Assembly: GCA_035635855.1 (NCBI GenBank)
Contig: DASQAF010000003.1
Span: 74,450 to 138,449, forward strand
Direction of reading: 5' to 3'
Source of the DNA: UBA11740 sp035635855
GTDB lineage: Bacteria > Acidobacteriota > Blastocatellia > Pyrinomonadales > Pyrinomonadaceae
DNA: 64,000 bases
Shown here: positions 1-8,472 of the stretch, piece after piece
How the letters are laid out: every line of letters begins with the position of its first letter
How positions within the stretch are numbered: the first letter of the stretch is position 1
Notes under the pieces: model-generated
Told to the model about the DNA's origin: nothing
Seen by the model: the letters and a program-made list of their open reading frames with translations, nothing else
The model's database searches: none
Translations under genes and position numbers: made by a program

Positions 1-424
1 TCTCTAACTGTTTCCGAACCGACTCTCCGTGCTGTCCGCTGAGCAAAGCCGCGCCCAACTCGATCGCCACGACATCTTCCGGCAACGCCGTCAGCGAAGA
101 CAGATCCGGTTGAAAGATTCCGTTCAAAAAGACGGCGGTGCTGTTGCGAGTCTCTTCGTAAGCAAATGAAGCCAGCCAATCGTTGTCTGGCCGGGTTCCG
201 TTGCGTGACAATACCGGCGCGAAATTGGTTTTGGCTATAGCGGCAACGTTCGTGTACTTCCATTCTTCCTGTTGGACTACAGGAAATCCCGTCTGCTCAA
301 ACTTTTCGAAAGAATTTTCGCGCAGGCGACTCAGCCAGGATGGTTCGATCATTTCGCGCTGATGCATAGCCGCACGAAATGCCGTCGAATAAACGTTCTG
401 GTCTTTGATTAATTGCGTTGCCAT
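1..424 (-). CDS. sufD: Fe-S cluster assembly protein SufD (N-terminal part)
   Basis: Partial gene: the ATG is at 424 and the coding sequence runs off the left edge of the window, so about 141 N-terminal residues are visible. SufD partners SufB and SufC in the SufBC2D scaffold that builds Fe-S clusters in the cytoplasm. The visible part has the SufD N-terminal pattern, including EEWKYTN near residue 48, a motif shared by SufD proteins. It starts 3 bp after the sufC stop, as expected for the last gene of a sufBCD operon. The Rrf2 gene upstream of sufB is the likely regulator. Identity rests on this N-terminal match and on gene order; the C-terminal beta-helix is outside the window. Confidence 0.9.
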   Translation of the reverse strand, partial: MATQLIKDQNVYSTAFRAAMHQREMIEPSWLSRLRENSFEKFEQTGFPVVQQEEWKYTNVAAIAKTNFAPVLSRNGTRPDNDWLASFAYEETRNSTAVFLNGIFQPDLSSLTALPEDVVAIELGAALLSGQHGESVRKQLE

Positions 425-427
425 TCT

Positions 428-1207
428 TTAACTCGCTGCCGGCGCGACGATCGCGCTCTTTTCGTTTCCGTTCTTCAGCCAGTCATAGCCTTTCTCTTCC
501 AATTCCAGCGCCAACTCTTTGCCGCCTTCTTTGGCCATGCGCCCGTTGTAAAGCACGTGCACAAAATCCGGCACGATATAGTTCAACAAACGCTGATAGT
601 GCGTCACCAGCACTACGGCCTTCTCAGGATCATGGAGCTTGTTTACGCCACCGGCGACGATTCGCAGGGCATCGATGTCCAGGCCCGAGTCGGTTTCGTC
701 CAGCACGGAAAGTTTCGGATCCAGCACGGCCATCTGCAGAATCTCGTTGCGCTTTTTCTCGCCGCCGGAAAAACCTTCGTTCACTGAACGCGTCATAAAG
801 CTCGCATCCATCTCGACGAGTTTTGCTTTTTCTTTCAGCAGATCCTTGAACTCCAACGGATCCAGTTCCTCTGCGCCGATGTGCTTTTGCTTTTCGTTAT
901 AGGCCATGCGCAGAAACTGCGCGTTTGAGACGCCAGGCACCTCAACGGGATATTGAAACGCCATAAAGACGCCTTCGCGAGCTCGTTCGTCCGGCGGCAT
1001 CGAAAGCAGGTTCTTGCCTTCGAACAGCACCTCGCCGGCAGTCACTTCGTACTGCGGATGGCCGGCAAGTACTTTAGCCAGGGTGGATTTGCCCGAACCA
1101 TTCGGGCCCATGATAGCGTGCACTTCGCCCTTATTAACAATGAGGTTGATGCCTTTGAGAATCTCGTTGCCATCAACCGATGCATGAAGATTGCGAATCT
1201 CTAACAC
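428..1207 (-). CDS. sufC: Fe-S assembly ATPase SufC
   Basis: ABC-type ATPase of the SufBCD complex, 259 aa, the usual length. Visible motifs are Walker A GPNGSGKST (residues 34-42), the SufC-type signature SGGEKKRNE near 147 and a Walker B ending LSVLDETDSGLD. It has no membrane segment, as expected for a soluble subunit that powers conformational change of SufB/SufD. The start is a GTG preceded by GAGGA. It follows sufB after a 122-bp spacer that holds a GC-rich heptad inverted repeat, and sits 3 bp before sufD. Regulation is probably with sufB from the promoter in front of the Rrf2 gene, unless the spacer hairpin attenuates read-through. Confidence 0.96.
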   Translation of the reverse strand: MLEIRNLHASVDGNEILKGINLIVNKGEVHAIMGPNGSGKSTLAKVLAGHPQYEVTAGEVLFEGKNLLSMPPDERAREGVFMAFQYPVEVPGVSNAQFLRMAYNEKQKHIGAEELDPLEFKDLLKEKAKLVEMDASFMTRSVNEGFSGGEKKRNEILQMAVLDPKLSVLDETDSGLDIDALRIVAGGVNKLHDPEKAVVLVTHYQRLLNYIVPDFVHVLYNGRMAKEGGKELALELEEKGYDWLKNGNEKSAIVAPAAS

Positions 1208-1251
1208 GTATATTTCCTCATTTCAGATTTCAAATCTCAGATCTCAAGTTT

Positions 1252-1325
1252 AAGGACAGGGGTCGGGGGTCAGGGGTCCGCGAAAACAACGCCACCGGCC
1301 CCTGGCCCCCGAAACCCGACTCCCG
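1252..1325. repeat. heptad inverted repeat in the sufB-sufC spacer
   Basis: One arm is three tandem heptads GGGGTCG, GGGGTCA, GGGGTCC. The other arm, GGCCCCT GGCCCCC GAAACCC, is its near reverse complement. A second short run of heptads (TTTCAGA TTTCAAA TCTCAGA) lies just beside it at 1220-1250. The RNA could fold into an imperfect hairpin between two genes of one operon. The same design recurs in other spacers of this window. Confidence 0.75.
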
Positions 1326-1329
1326 TTCG

Positions 1330-2766
<1,437 letters not shown>

Positions 2767-2883
2767 TTGGTTCCTCTTTAACTTCCGTTTCCGTAGACAG
2801 GATTAACAAGATTTACACGATGGCAAACGAACTGGTTTTCTGTTTCTCATCTAAATTCTGTTAATCGTGCCCATTTATCCGCA

Positions 2884-3372
2884 TCAGTTTGCAGTTCGCA
2901 TCGGCCCCAGTTGATTTTGCAATTTCTCGATTTGGTGCAGTCGCGCGTCGACGCTCGCTTCGGTCCCGACCAACTGCGCGAGCGTGATCTCAGACAAAGC
3001 GTTTTGGACAATCTCATGCAGGCCCACGATCACCGGACGAATGCCGCAGTCGCTCGTGTGAATGCAGACATCCAGCACCCCGGCGTGCGTCTTACAGAAA
3101 TGGTCAACCGTGTCTTCATCCAAAATGCGGATCACTTCACTCAGTCGAATATCTCCGGCCGGGCGCGCCAACGAATATCCGCCTTTGGTTCCGCGTTGCG
3201 CCGTCACCAATCCTGCCTTGCTCAAAATCCACATCAACTTGCCGGCATTCGCGACCGACAACCCTTCGCGCTCAGCAAGTTGGGCCAGGGTTAAAGACTC
3301 GCCGTCCACCTCGGCGCGAGCGAGCTGAACCAGACAGCGCAAACCATATTCTTCGTGGGCTGATATCTTCAC
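2884..3372 (-). CDS. Rrf2-family Fe-S-sensing transcriptional regulator (IscR/SufR-like)
   Basis: Product of about 162 aa from the GTG at 3372. An N-terminal winged helix (MKISAHEEYGLRCLVQLARA, then GLSVANAGKLMWILSKAGLV) is followed by three cysteines in HFCKTHAGVLDVCIHTSDC. In this family they ligate an Fe-S cluster; here the spacing is C-x9-C-x5-C rather than the C-x5-C-x5-C of E. coli IscR. A longer open frame reaches back to 3501 but would include the consensus promoter at 3404-3431, so the GTG start with AAGGA upstream is preferred. Lying ahead of sufBCD, it is probably the operon's cluster-responsive and self-regulating repressor. The exact sensor type (IscR or SufR) cannot be told from sequence alone. 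Confidence 0.88.
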   Translation of the reverse strand: MKISAHEEYGLRCLVQLARAEVDGESLTLAQLAEREGLSVANAGKLMWILSKAGLVTAQRGTKGGYSLARPAGDIRLSEVIRILDEDTVDHFCKTHAGVLDVCIHTSDCGIRPVIVGLHEIVQNALSEITLAQLVGTEASVDARLHQIEKLQNQLGPMRTAN

Positions 3373-3403
3373 TCTGGTCTCGATTTCCTTAGAATTCGGC
3401 CTG

Positions 3404-3431
3404 ATTATAGCATTCTTTACTTTTTCGTCAA
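3404..3431 (-). promoter_or_regulatory. consensus sigma-70 promoter of the rrf2-suf operon
   Basis: On the minus strand: TTGACG (3431-3426), 16-bp spacer, TATAAT (3409-3404). The predicted start point is near 3397, giving a leader of about 25 nt before the GTG at 3372. The nearly perfect -10 suggests a strong promoter held down by a repressor, fitting autoregulation by the Rrf2 protein. Confidence 0.78.
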
Positions 3432-3525
3432 GTATCGGCGAGGTGTGACGGGACGGCTCAATTCCTGGCAAGATTGTTTCGCGCCCTGCGGTCAACGGCA
3501 CGACGCCGAAGACAATGGAAAAAGC

Positions 3526-3556
3526 TATAGGTCGGATCGGGTAGATTCGACCTATA
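3526..3556. promoter_or_regulatory. 9-bp inverted repeat, possible operator
   Basis: TATAGGTCG (3526-3534) and CGACCTATA (3548-3556) form a perfect 9-bp inverted repeat around a 13-bp centre, ending 10 bp before the ATG at 3567. The centre-to-centre distance of 22 bp suits a dimeric regulator on two helical turns. It lies in the divergent region between rrf2 and the unknown gene. No T run follows, so a terminator is unlikely. Confidence 0.45.
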
Positions 3557-3566
3557 CTTCAAAATC

Positions 3567-4361
3567 ATGGAAAGCTTAACCGGCGACGTCAGGCGCGCCT
3601 ATGACAACCTCGCCAACGATCCAAAGTACCGGCACTTTGTTCGCATTCCCGAACGCATTCTTCGTTGTTTGGATTATTTCGGCGTCGCCTGCAAGCGCGA
3701 GGAAACCAGCGACCTTTTGCTTTCCTATTATCTCTTCATCGGTGTAGTGGACAGCGCGATCGACTCGGGACATGTCGAGGCGGGCGAAAGAATTCTCACC
3801 CAGTTGTCCAGCCGATCGCATTTCCCTGATGCGGAGATTGACAGCGTGAAACTAGCAACCTCAGTTTTGAAAAGTCAGATCAGCGATGACTCTTACCTAT
3901 TAATGATGTCCGGCTTTCAAGAACTTTATCGGGAAGTTGTTAGAGAGCGACAGTCGAAGTCAATCGATGCGTACATCGTAAGCCGAAAAGCCGTCGGGCG
4001 CTTGACCGCTGAATTATCCTATCTTTTGATCCGTCCTTCACTCGCGATCGATTACGAGTGTCTTTGTCAATTCATGAAGCAAGTCGGTGAAGTTGGTTGT
4101 CTGGTCGATAGCCTGATCGACCTGAATGCGGATCGCCGCCTGGGCCTGCTGATGTTTAAGGCTTCAAGGACGGATCGTTTGAAGCTGGTCGCTGCCACCG
4201 TTCAAAGGGGACTAAGCGTTCTGCTCAAGCATCCTGGTCTTTCTGGCCTGTTTCTCCAGGCGGTTTGCGATAACCTCCGTGATCGATTCAGCCCGAGCTG
4301 TCGTCCGGACGCGCATTACACTGCTTCCGACAGAAAGGGCGCAGCCGCCGGTGTGGCCTAG
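3567..4361 (+). CDS. unrecognised all-alpha protein with two DxxxD motifs
   Basis: 264 aa, not assigned to a family with confidence. The sequence looks wholly helical, without signal peptide or membrane segments. Two aspartate motifs, DSAID (62-66) in a hydrophobic helix and DSLID (181-185, followed by D189), sit about 120 residues apart. A helix with YIVSRKAVGRLTAEL lies between them. Paired DxxxD motifs at such spacing are typical of squalene/phytoene-synthase-like class I isoprenoid synthases, so that fold is a reasonable guess, not a proven function. Its end overlaps the following sensor kinase gene, suggesting co-transcription. An inverted repeat lies just upstream of its start. Structure prediction would settle the fold. 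Confidence 0.6.
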   Translation: MESLTGDVRRAYDNLANDPKYRHFVRIPERILRCLDYFGVACKREETSDLLLSYYLFIGVVDSAIDSGHVEAGERILTQLSSRSHFPDAEIDSVKLATSVLKSQISDDSYLLMMSGFQELYREVVRERQSKSIDAYIVSRKAVGRLTAELSYLLIRPSLAIDYECLCQFMKQVGEVGCLVDSLIDLNADRRLGLLMFKASRTDRLKLVAATVQRGLSVLLKHPGLSGLFLQAVCDNLRDRFSPSCRPDAHYTASDRKGAAAGVA

Positions 4362-5553
4362 ATTCTTTGCCAGAGGAGGCTTCGGTTACGGCGCCGCGAT
4401 ATTCGGCATCGCGGCGGCGACCGGCACGCTAAAACTTTTAGGCCCGCACATCAACCCGACTACTGCGGCGCTCGCATTTCTTTTGGTCGTGCTCTTCGTC
4501 GCCACCGTCTGGGGATCGCGTCCGGCGGTTTTTGCATCCCTGTTGGGCGTGGGCTGCTTTAATTTCTTTTTTCTGCCACCGTTCGGCACCTTCACGATTC
4601 GGAACCCGGACAATTGGGTGGCCTTCTTTGCTTTTCTGATCACTGCTTTGACTGCCGGGCAGCTTTCGGCGCGGGCAAAGCGGCGAGCCGAAGAGGCCGA
4701 AGAAGCCAAACGCGAAGTCGAGCGTTTGTATTATGAGCTCCAGGATTCGTTCGAGCGTTCGAGCCAGGCAAAAGCACTGAAACAGAGCGAGCGCCTAAAG
4801 TCTGCTTTGCTCGATGCAGTCACCCATGATTTGCGCACCCCGCTTACATCGATCAAAGCATCCGCCACAACCTTGCTCAAAGAGCTATATGCAAAGGAGC
4901 GCAAAGAAGCGGGCGCGCAGCTTGGCGATGAAGGCCGTAAGGAGATGCTGGAAATAATCGACGAGGAAGCCGACCGGCTCGACCGTTTCATTGAAGGTTT
5001 GACTAAATTGGCGCGCATCGACGCCGGCGAGATGCATCTGCGCCGGCAATGGTGCGCGATTGACGAAATCATTACCATTGCGCTCAAACGCGCCGAGCCG
5101 CGTCTGCGTGGCCGGCAACTCGAGGTTTGGATCGAAGACGAACTGCCCTCTATCAAAGTCGACGAACCAGCAATCGCCGAGGTGATTTACACGCTGGTTG
5201 ATAACGCAGCAAAGTATTCACCGCCAGGGTCGACGATCCGAGTCAGCGCCAAACCTGATGACGGCGCGATTCGGCTCAACGTTGAAGATAACGGGCCCGG
5301 AATTCGGGCAGATATGCGCGAACGCGTTTTCGAAAAGTTCTTTCGCGCCATGCGTGACGGTGACCTGGGTGATCGCAAGTCGTCGGGCACCGGAATGGGA
5401 TTGGCGATTGCCCGTGGGATCGTGCAGGCGCACGGCGGTCGAATCTGGATCGAGGACGCCGACGGTCATCCAGGAGCCAGGTTTGCCGTACTGCTGCCAA
5501 CCGCGGATGAGGACCTAAGTGCCGCGTCAACACCGACGAACGACAAGAAATAA
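4351..5553 (+). CDS. KdpD-type sensor histidine kinase, short form (DUF4118), copy 1
   Basis: About 400 aa from a GTG at 4351; an in-frame ATG at 4279 would add 24 residues but overlaps the previous gene by 83 bp. An N-terminal block of hydrophobic segments (LAFLLVVLFVATVWGSRPAVFASLLG, with FNFFFLPP) is the DUF4118 membrane domain of KdpD. A coiled linker leads to the H-box THDLRTPLTSIKAS (His ~159), N-box DNAAKYSPP, G1 box DNGPGI and G2 box GTGMGLAIA. It lacks the ATP-binding and USP sensor halves of full-length KdpD, which are encoded separately at 10512. The response regulator gene starts 13 bp downstream. Its close paralogue is at 6514. The likely role is potassium or osmotic sensing at the inner membrane, inferred from family and neighbours. 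Confidence 0.88.
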   Translation: MWPRFFARGGFGYGAAIFGIAAATGTLKLLGPHINPTTAALAFLLVVLFVATVWGSRPAVFASLLGVGCFNFFFLPPFGTFTIRNPDNWVAFFAFLITALTAGQLSARAKRRAEEAEEAKREVERLYYELQDSFERSSQAKALKQSERLKSALLDAVTHDLRTPLTSIKASATTLLKELYAKERKEAGAQLGDEGRKEMLEIIDEEADRLDRFIEGLTKLARIDAGEMHLRRQWCAIDEIITIALKRAEPRLRGRQLEVWIEDELPSIKVDEPAIAEVIYTLVDNAAKYSPPGSTIRVSAKPDDGAIRLNVEDNGPGIRADMRERVFEKFFRAMRDGDLGDRKSSGTGMGLAIARGIVQAHGGRIWIEDADGHPGARFAVLLPTADEDLSAASTPTNDKK

Positions 5554-5566
5554 AGATTGAGCCATC

Positions 5567-6259
5567 ATGGAAGAAAAGCAACGCATACTTGTCGTTGATG
5601 ATGAACCACAGCTCACCCGCGTCCTGCGCCGCAGCTTGACGACCCATGGGTATGAGGTCCGCGTAGCGGGCGATGGCGAGTTCGCGTTGCAGACTTTTCG
5701 TGACTGGCCCGCCGCGTTGGTAATCACCGATCTGGCGATGCCGAACATGAGCGGACTCGAGTTGTGTCGCCAGCTTCGCAAGTTCTCAGAGGTTCCTATC
5801 ATTGTGCTTTCCGTCCGGGGCGAAGAAAGCACCAAAGTCGAAGCGCTCGACGCCGGCGCCGACGATTACATCACCAAGCCGTTTGGCATGGACGAGTTGT
5901 TGGCACGCATTCGCGCTACGCTGCGACGGGCGCCCGCGACAGATGCCGGCTCGCAGATTCTGGAAGTTGGCGATTTTCGCGTTGACCTGGAAGCTCACAG
6001 TGCCACCCAAAAAGATCAGGAGTTGCGTTTGACGCCAAAGGAATTCGATCTAATGGTTCACTTCCTGCGCAACTCCGGCAAGGTCCTCACTCATCGCAAT
6101 CTGCTGGGCGCGGTTTGGGGCGGCGACTACACCGAACAGACTGAATATCTACGCGTCTTCATCGGTCAACTGCGAAAGAAAATCGAACCTGACCTTTCGA
6201 CCCCGCGCTACATTCTTACTGAACCGTGGATTGGCTATCGCTTCAACGCCGGGGATTAG
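5567..6259 (+). CDS. KdpE-like OmpR-family response regulator, copy 1
   Basis: 230 aa. The receiver domain (1-118) has the acidic pair DD at 11-12, phospho-acceptor D55 in VITDLAMPN and K104 in ITKPFG. The C-terminal OmpR/PhoB winged helix contains LTPKEFDLMVHFLRNSGKVLTHRNLL and ends EPWIGYRF. This domain arrangement matches KdpE. It is the cognate partner of the kinase ending 13 bp upstream. The paralogue at 7751 is very similar over its whole length, so the two pairs come from a tandem duplication. The target is probably the potassium-uptake genes downstream. Confidence 0.92.
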   Translation: MEEKQRILVVDDEPQLTRVLRRSLTTHGYEVRVAGDGEFALQTFRDWPAALVITDLAMPNMSGLELCRQLRKFSEVPIIVLSVRGEESTKVEALDAGADDYITKPFGMDELLARIRATLRRAPATDAGSQILEVGDFRVDLEAHSATQKDQELRLTPKEFDLMVHFLRNSGKVLTHRNLLGAVWGGDYTEQTEYLRVFIGQLRKKIEPDLSTPRYILTEPWIGYRFNAGD

Positions 6260-6262
6260 CAT

Positions 6263-6382
6263 CGTGTCAGAAGCCCGACCGTCAGGGAGGGCTACTCCAA
6301 GGGTATAGCCCTTCAGCCGGTTTTCCCTCCATGACAATTGCGCTGGACCTTTGCCCTCCCTGACGGTCGGGCTTCTGACACG
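6263..6382. repeat. 30-bp perfect inverted repeat (GCCCGACCGT family)
   Basis: The left arm (6263-6292) and right arm (6353-6382) are perfect reverse complements over 30 bp, beginning CGTGTCAGAAGCCCGACCGT, separated by 60 bp. It lies directly after the first regulator gene and just upstream of the conserved promoter block at 6391. The core AGCCCGACCGTnAGGGAGGGC recurs at 43849, 52475, 53572, 60840 and 61248. It could act as a bidirectional terminator or processing site, but no T run follows. It is better regarded as an interspersed REP-like element. Confidence 0.85.
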
Positions 6383-6390
6383 AGCACCGT

Positions 6391-6450
6391 CTTTACGAAC
6401 TTTTTATAAACCTCTTACTCCATCCTTACGAGTTCCCTTCTAGGCTCATC
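6391..6450 (+). promoter_or_regulatory. conserved 60-bp promoter/operator block, copy A
   Basis: This block matches 12090-12149 at 55 of 60 positions although the flanking DNA differs. It contains TTTACGAA and CCTTACGAG about 33 bp apart, a TTATAAA box and CTCTTAC. The TTTATA/TTTAC-like words resemble the AT-rich KdpE sites known from enterobacteria. It ends 64 bp before the ATG of the second kinase. I interpret it as a KdpE-type regulator binding and promoter region. Confidence 0.6.
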
Positions 6451-6513
6451 ATGCAGCCAGGATTGGCTGATGCGTCGTGAATACAACAAAGGGAGAGGTT
6501 CAGCCTGGCCACA

Positions 6514-7761
6514 ATGAACAGCGTGCGCGAGAAGTTATTCAGGAACAGATGGGCGGGCTATGGCGGTTCTCTGTTAGGCACTGCCGCTGTTACCACTTTC
6601 CTGATTCCATTTCGTGGCCACATCAATTCCACGACAGTCGCCCTGGCGTTTTTGCTGGTGGTCCTCTTCGCCGCGATCCTCTGGGGAAGCAGACCCGCGC
6701 TTTTGGCCTCGCTGCTAGGCGTAGTTTGTTTCAACTTCTTCTTTATTCCGCCGGTCCACACATTCACTATTTCAGATCCACAGAACTGGGTGGCGCTCGC
6801 AGTTTTCTTCATTACAGCTCTTACTGTTGGGCAACTCTCTGCGCGGGCGAGGCGGCGCGCCCGAGAAGCGGAGGCCCAGAGAACCGAAATCAAACGTCTC
6901 TACGAGGATCTGCAAGAAGCCTTTGACCGCGCAAGTGAAGCCGAAGCGTTAAAGCGCAGTGAGCGTCTGAAGTCGGCACTGCTGGACGCTGTCACGCACG
7001 ATATTCGAACGCCGCTAACTTCAATTAAGGCCTCGGCGACTTTGTTACTGGAAGATCGTGTGGCAAATGACCAGACGGAGAAATTAAGTTCCGAAGAGCA
7101 AAACACAATGTTAAGAGTCATCACGCATGGAGCGGACAGGCTTGACCGATTTGTCGAAGGCATCGTTGACCTGGCCCGAATCGAAACGGGTGACATGTCG
7201 TTGTACCGCAACTGGGGCGCGGTGGACGACATTATTGATGCGGCGTTGGCGCAAGCCGAGCCTCTTACCCGACAACATCAAATTCGGGTCTCGGTGGAAG
7301 ACGAACTACCGGTGGTCCGTGTCGATGCACGAGCAGTCGCGGAAGTGATCTATACACTGATAGACAACGCCAGCAAATACGCGCCGCCTGACACATTGAT
7401 CGTCGTTAAGGCGACTCGTGTGGCCGATGACATGATAGAGATAGCAGTGGAAGATCAAGGGCCAGGTATTCCCGCACCCTTGCGCGAGCGCGTCTTCGAA
7501 AAGTTCTATCGCGCCACCAGCAATGGACCAGCGGGCGGTCATACCGGTGGAATTGGCATGGGGCTGGCGATTGCCAAAGGAATTGTCGAAGCCCACAGTG
7601 GGCACATCTGGATAGAGGATGGAACCGCAAATCGCGGAGCGCGCATCGTCTTTACAGTCCCGGTTGGGGATGATGAGCCTCGCGGTGCCAATGGAAGCGC
7701 GCAACCCGCAGAAATATTTGACCAGAACGAAACCGAAAGACTGACTCCCAATGGAGAGTAA
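6514..7761 (+). CDS. KdpD-type sensor histidine kinase, short form (DUF4118), copy 2
   Basis: 415 aa. It has the same architecture as the kinase at 4351: an N-terminal DUF4118 membrane domain (LAFLLVVLFAAILWGSRPAL, FNFFFIPP), a coiled linker, H-box THDIRTPLTSIKAS with His 162, N-box DNASKYAPP, G1 DQGPGI and G2 GIGMGLAIA. It aligns with copy 1 almost end to end, including the short N-terminus, which supports starting copy 1 near 4351. It overlaps the following regulator gene by 11 bp. It is preceded by the 60-bp block at 6391, which is shared with the KimA unit. It is probably the potassium-responsive kinase of the former kdp operon. Confidence 0.9.
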   Translation: MNSVREKLFRNRWAGYGGSLLGTAAVTTFLIPFRGHINSTTVALAFLLVVLFAAILWGSRPALLASLLGVVCFNFFFIPPVHTFTISDPQNWVALAVFFITALTVGQLSARARRRAREAEAQRTEIKRLYEDLQEAFDRASEAEALKRSERLKSALLDAVTHDIRTPLTSIKASATLLLEDRVANDQTEKLSSEEQNTMLRVITHGADRLDRFVEGIVDLARIETGDMSLYRNWGAVDDIIDAALAQAEPLTRQHQIRVSVEDELPVVRVDARAVAEVIYTLIDNASKYAPPDTLIVVKATRVADDMIEIAVEDQGPGIPAPLRERVFEKFYRATSNGPAGGHTGGIGMGLAIAKGIVEAHSGHIWIEDGTANRGARIVFTVPVGDDEPRGANGSAQPAEIFDQNETERLTPNGE

Positions 7762-8443
7762 GAAACGCATACTCGTCGTTGACGACGAACAGGAAATTAC
7801 TTTGGTTCTGCGCAGCGGCCTGGCGAAGCATGGCTATGACGTGAGAGTCGCCGGCGAGGGCGAAGCCGCTTTGGACCTCTTTCAAGCATGGACGCCGGAC
7901 CTGGTCGTCACCGATCTTTCCATGCCCAATATGAATGGCCTGAAACTTTGTCAGCGGCTGCGAGAGATCTCAAGCGTTCCCATAATCGTGCTATCAGTCA
8001 AAGGCGACGAAGCTACCAAAGTAGAAGCGCTTGACGCCGGCGCCGACGATTATGTGACGAAACCTTTTGGCATGGGCGAGTTGGTCGCCAGAGTCAGAGC
8101 GGCTTTGCGCCGTTCGCCTGAAGCCGGCGAAGAGGCGACGTTGATCGAAGAGGGAGATTTCCGAGTAGATCTTGAGACGCGCAAGGTTCTCGTTGCGGGG
8201 AGAGAAATACGGCTTTCGCCAAAAGAGTTCGACCTGCTCGTCTACCTCGTTCGTCATTCTGGTAAGGTCTTAACTCATCGAACATTGCTCGCAAACATTT
8301 GGGGCGGAAACTACACCGACCAAACGGAGTATCTTCGCGTCTTCATCCGACACTTGCGTAAGAAGATTGAACCGGACCCGGCAAAGCCTCGCTACATCTT
8401 GACTGATCCCTGGGTCGGCTATCGGTTTGTTTCAGGCGCCTAA
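7751..8443 (+). CDS. KdpE-like OmpR-family response regulator, copy 2
   Basis: 230 aa, the same length as its paralogue at 5567. The receiver has DD at 11-12, D55 in VVTDLSMPN and K in VTKPFG. The winged helix contains LSPKEFDLLVYLVRHSGKVLTHRTLL and ends DPWVGYRF. It starts inside the 3' end of its kinase gene (11-bp overlap), so the two are translationally coupled. About 30 bp after its stop, homology to the middle of KdpB begins. An ancestral junction to kdpFAB was therefore deleted right behind this gene. Confidence 0.92.
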   Translation: MESKKRILVVDDEQEITLVLRSGLAKHGYDVRVAGEGEAALDLFQAWTPDLVVTDLSMPNMNGLKLCQRLREISSVPIIVLSVKGDEATKVEALDAGADDYVTKPFGMGELVARVRAALRRSPEAGEEATLIEEGDFRVDLETRKVLVAGREIRLSPKEFDLLVYLVRHSGKVLTHRTLLANIWGGNYTDQTEYLRVFIRHLRKKIEPDPAKPRYILTDPWVGYRFVSGA

Positions 8444-8472
8444 GTCCTCAGCCTCGAATCCAGCCGGCCAGG

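Noticed and set aside
413..1204. Several open frames on the plus strand opposite sufC and similar antisense frames opposite sufB, ligD and ku
   Set aside because: They lie antisense to secure genes, have no recognisable families or ribosome sites, and their codon use is the mirror of the real gene.
6263..6382. Intrinsic terminator after the first response regulator
   Set aside because: The palindrome is strong, but no T run follows on either strand and the same element occurs inside thyA, so it is treated as a repeat.
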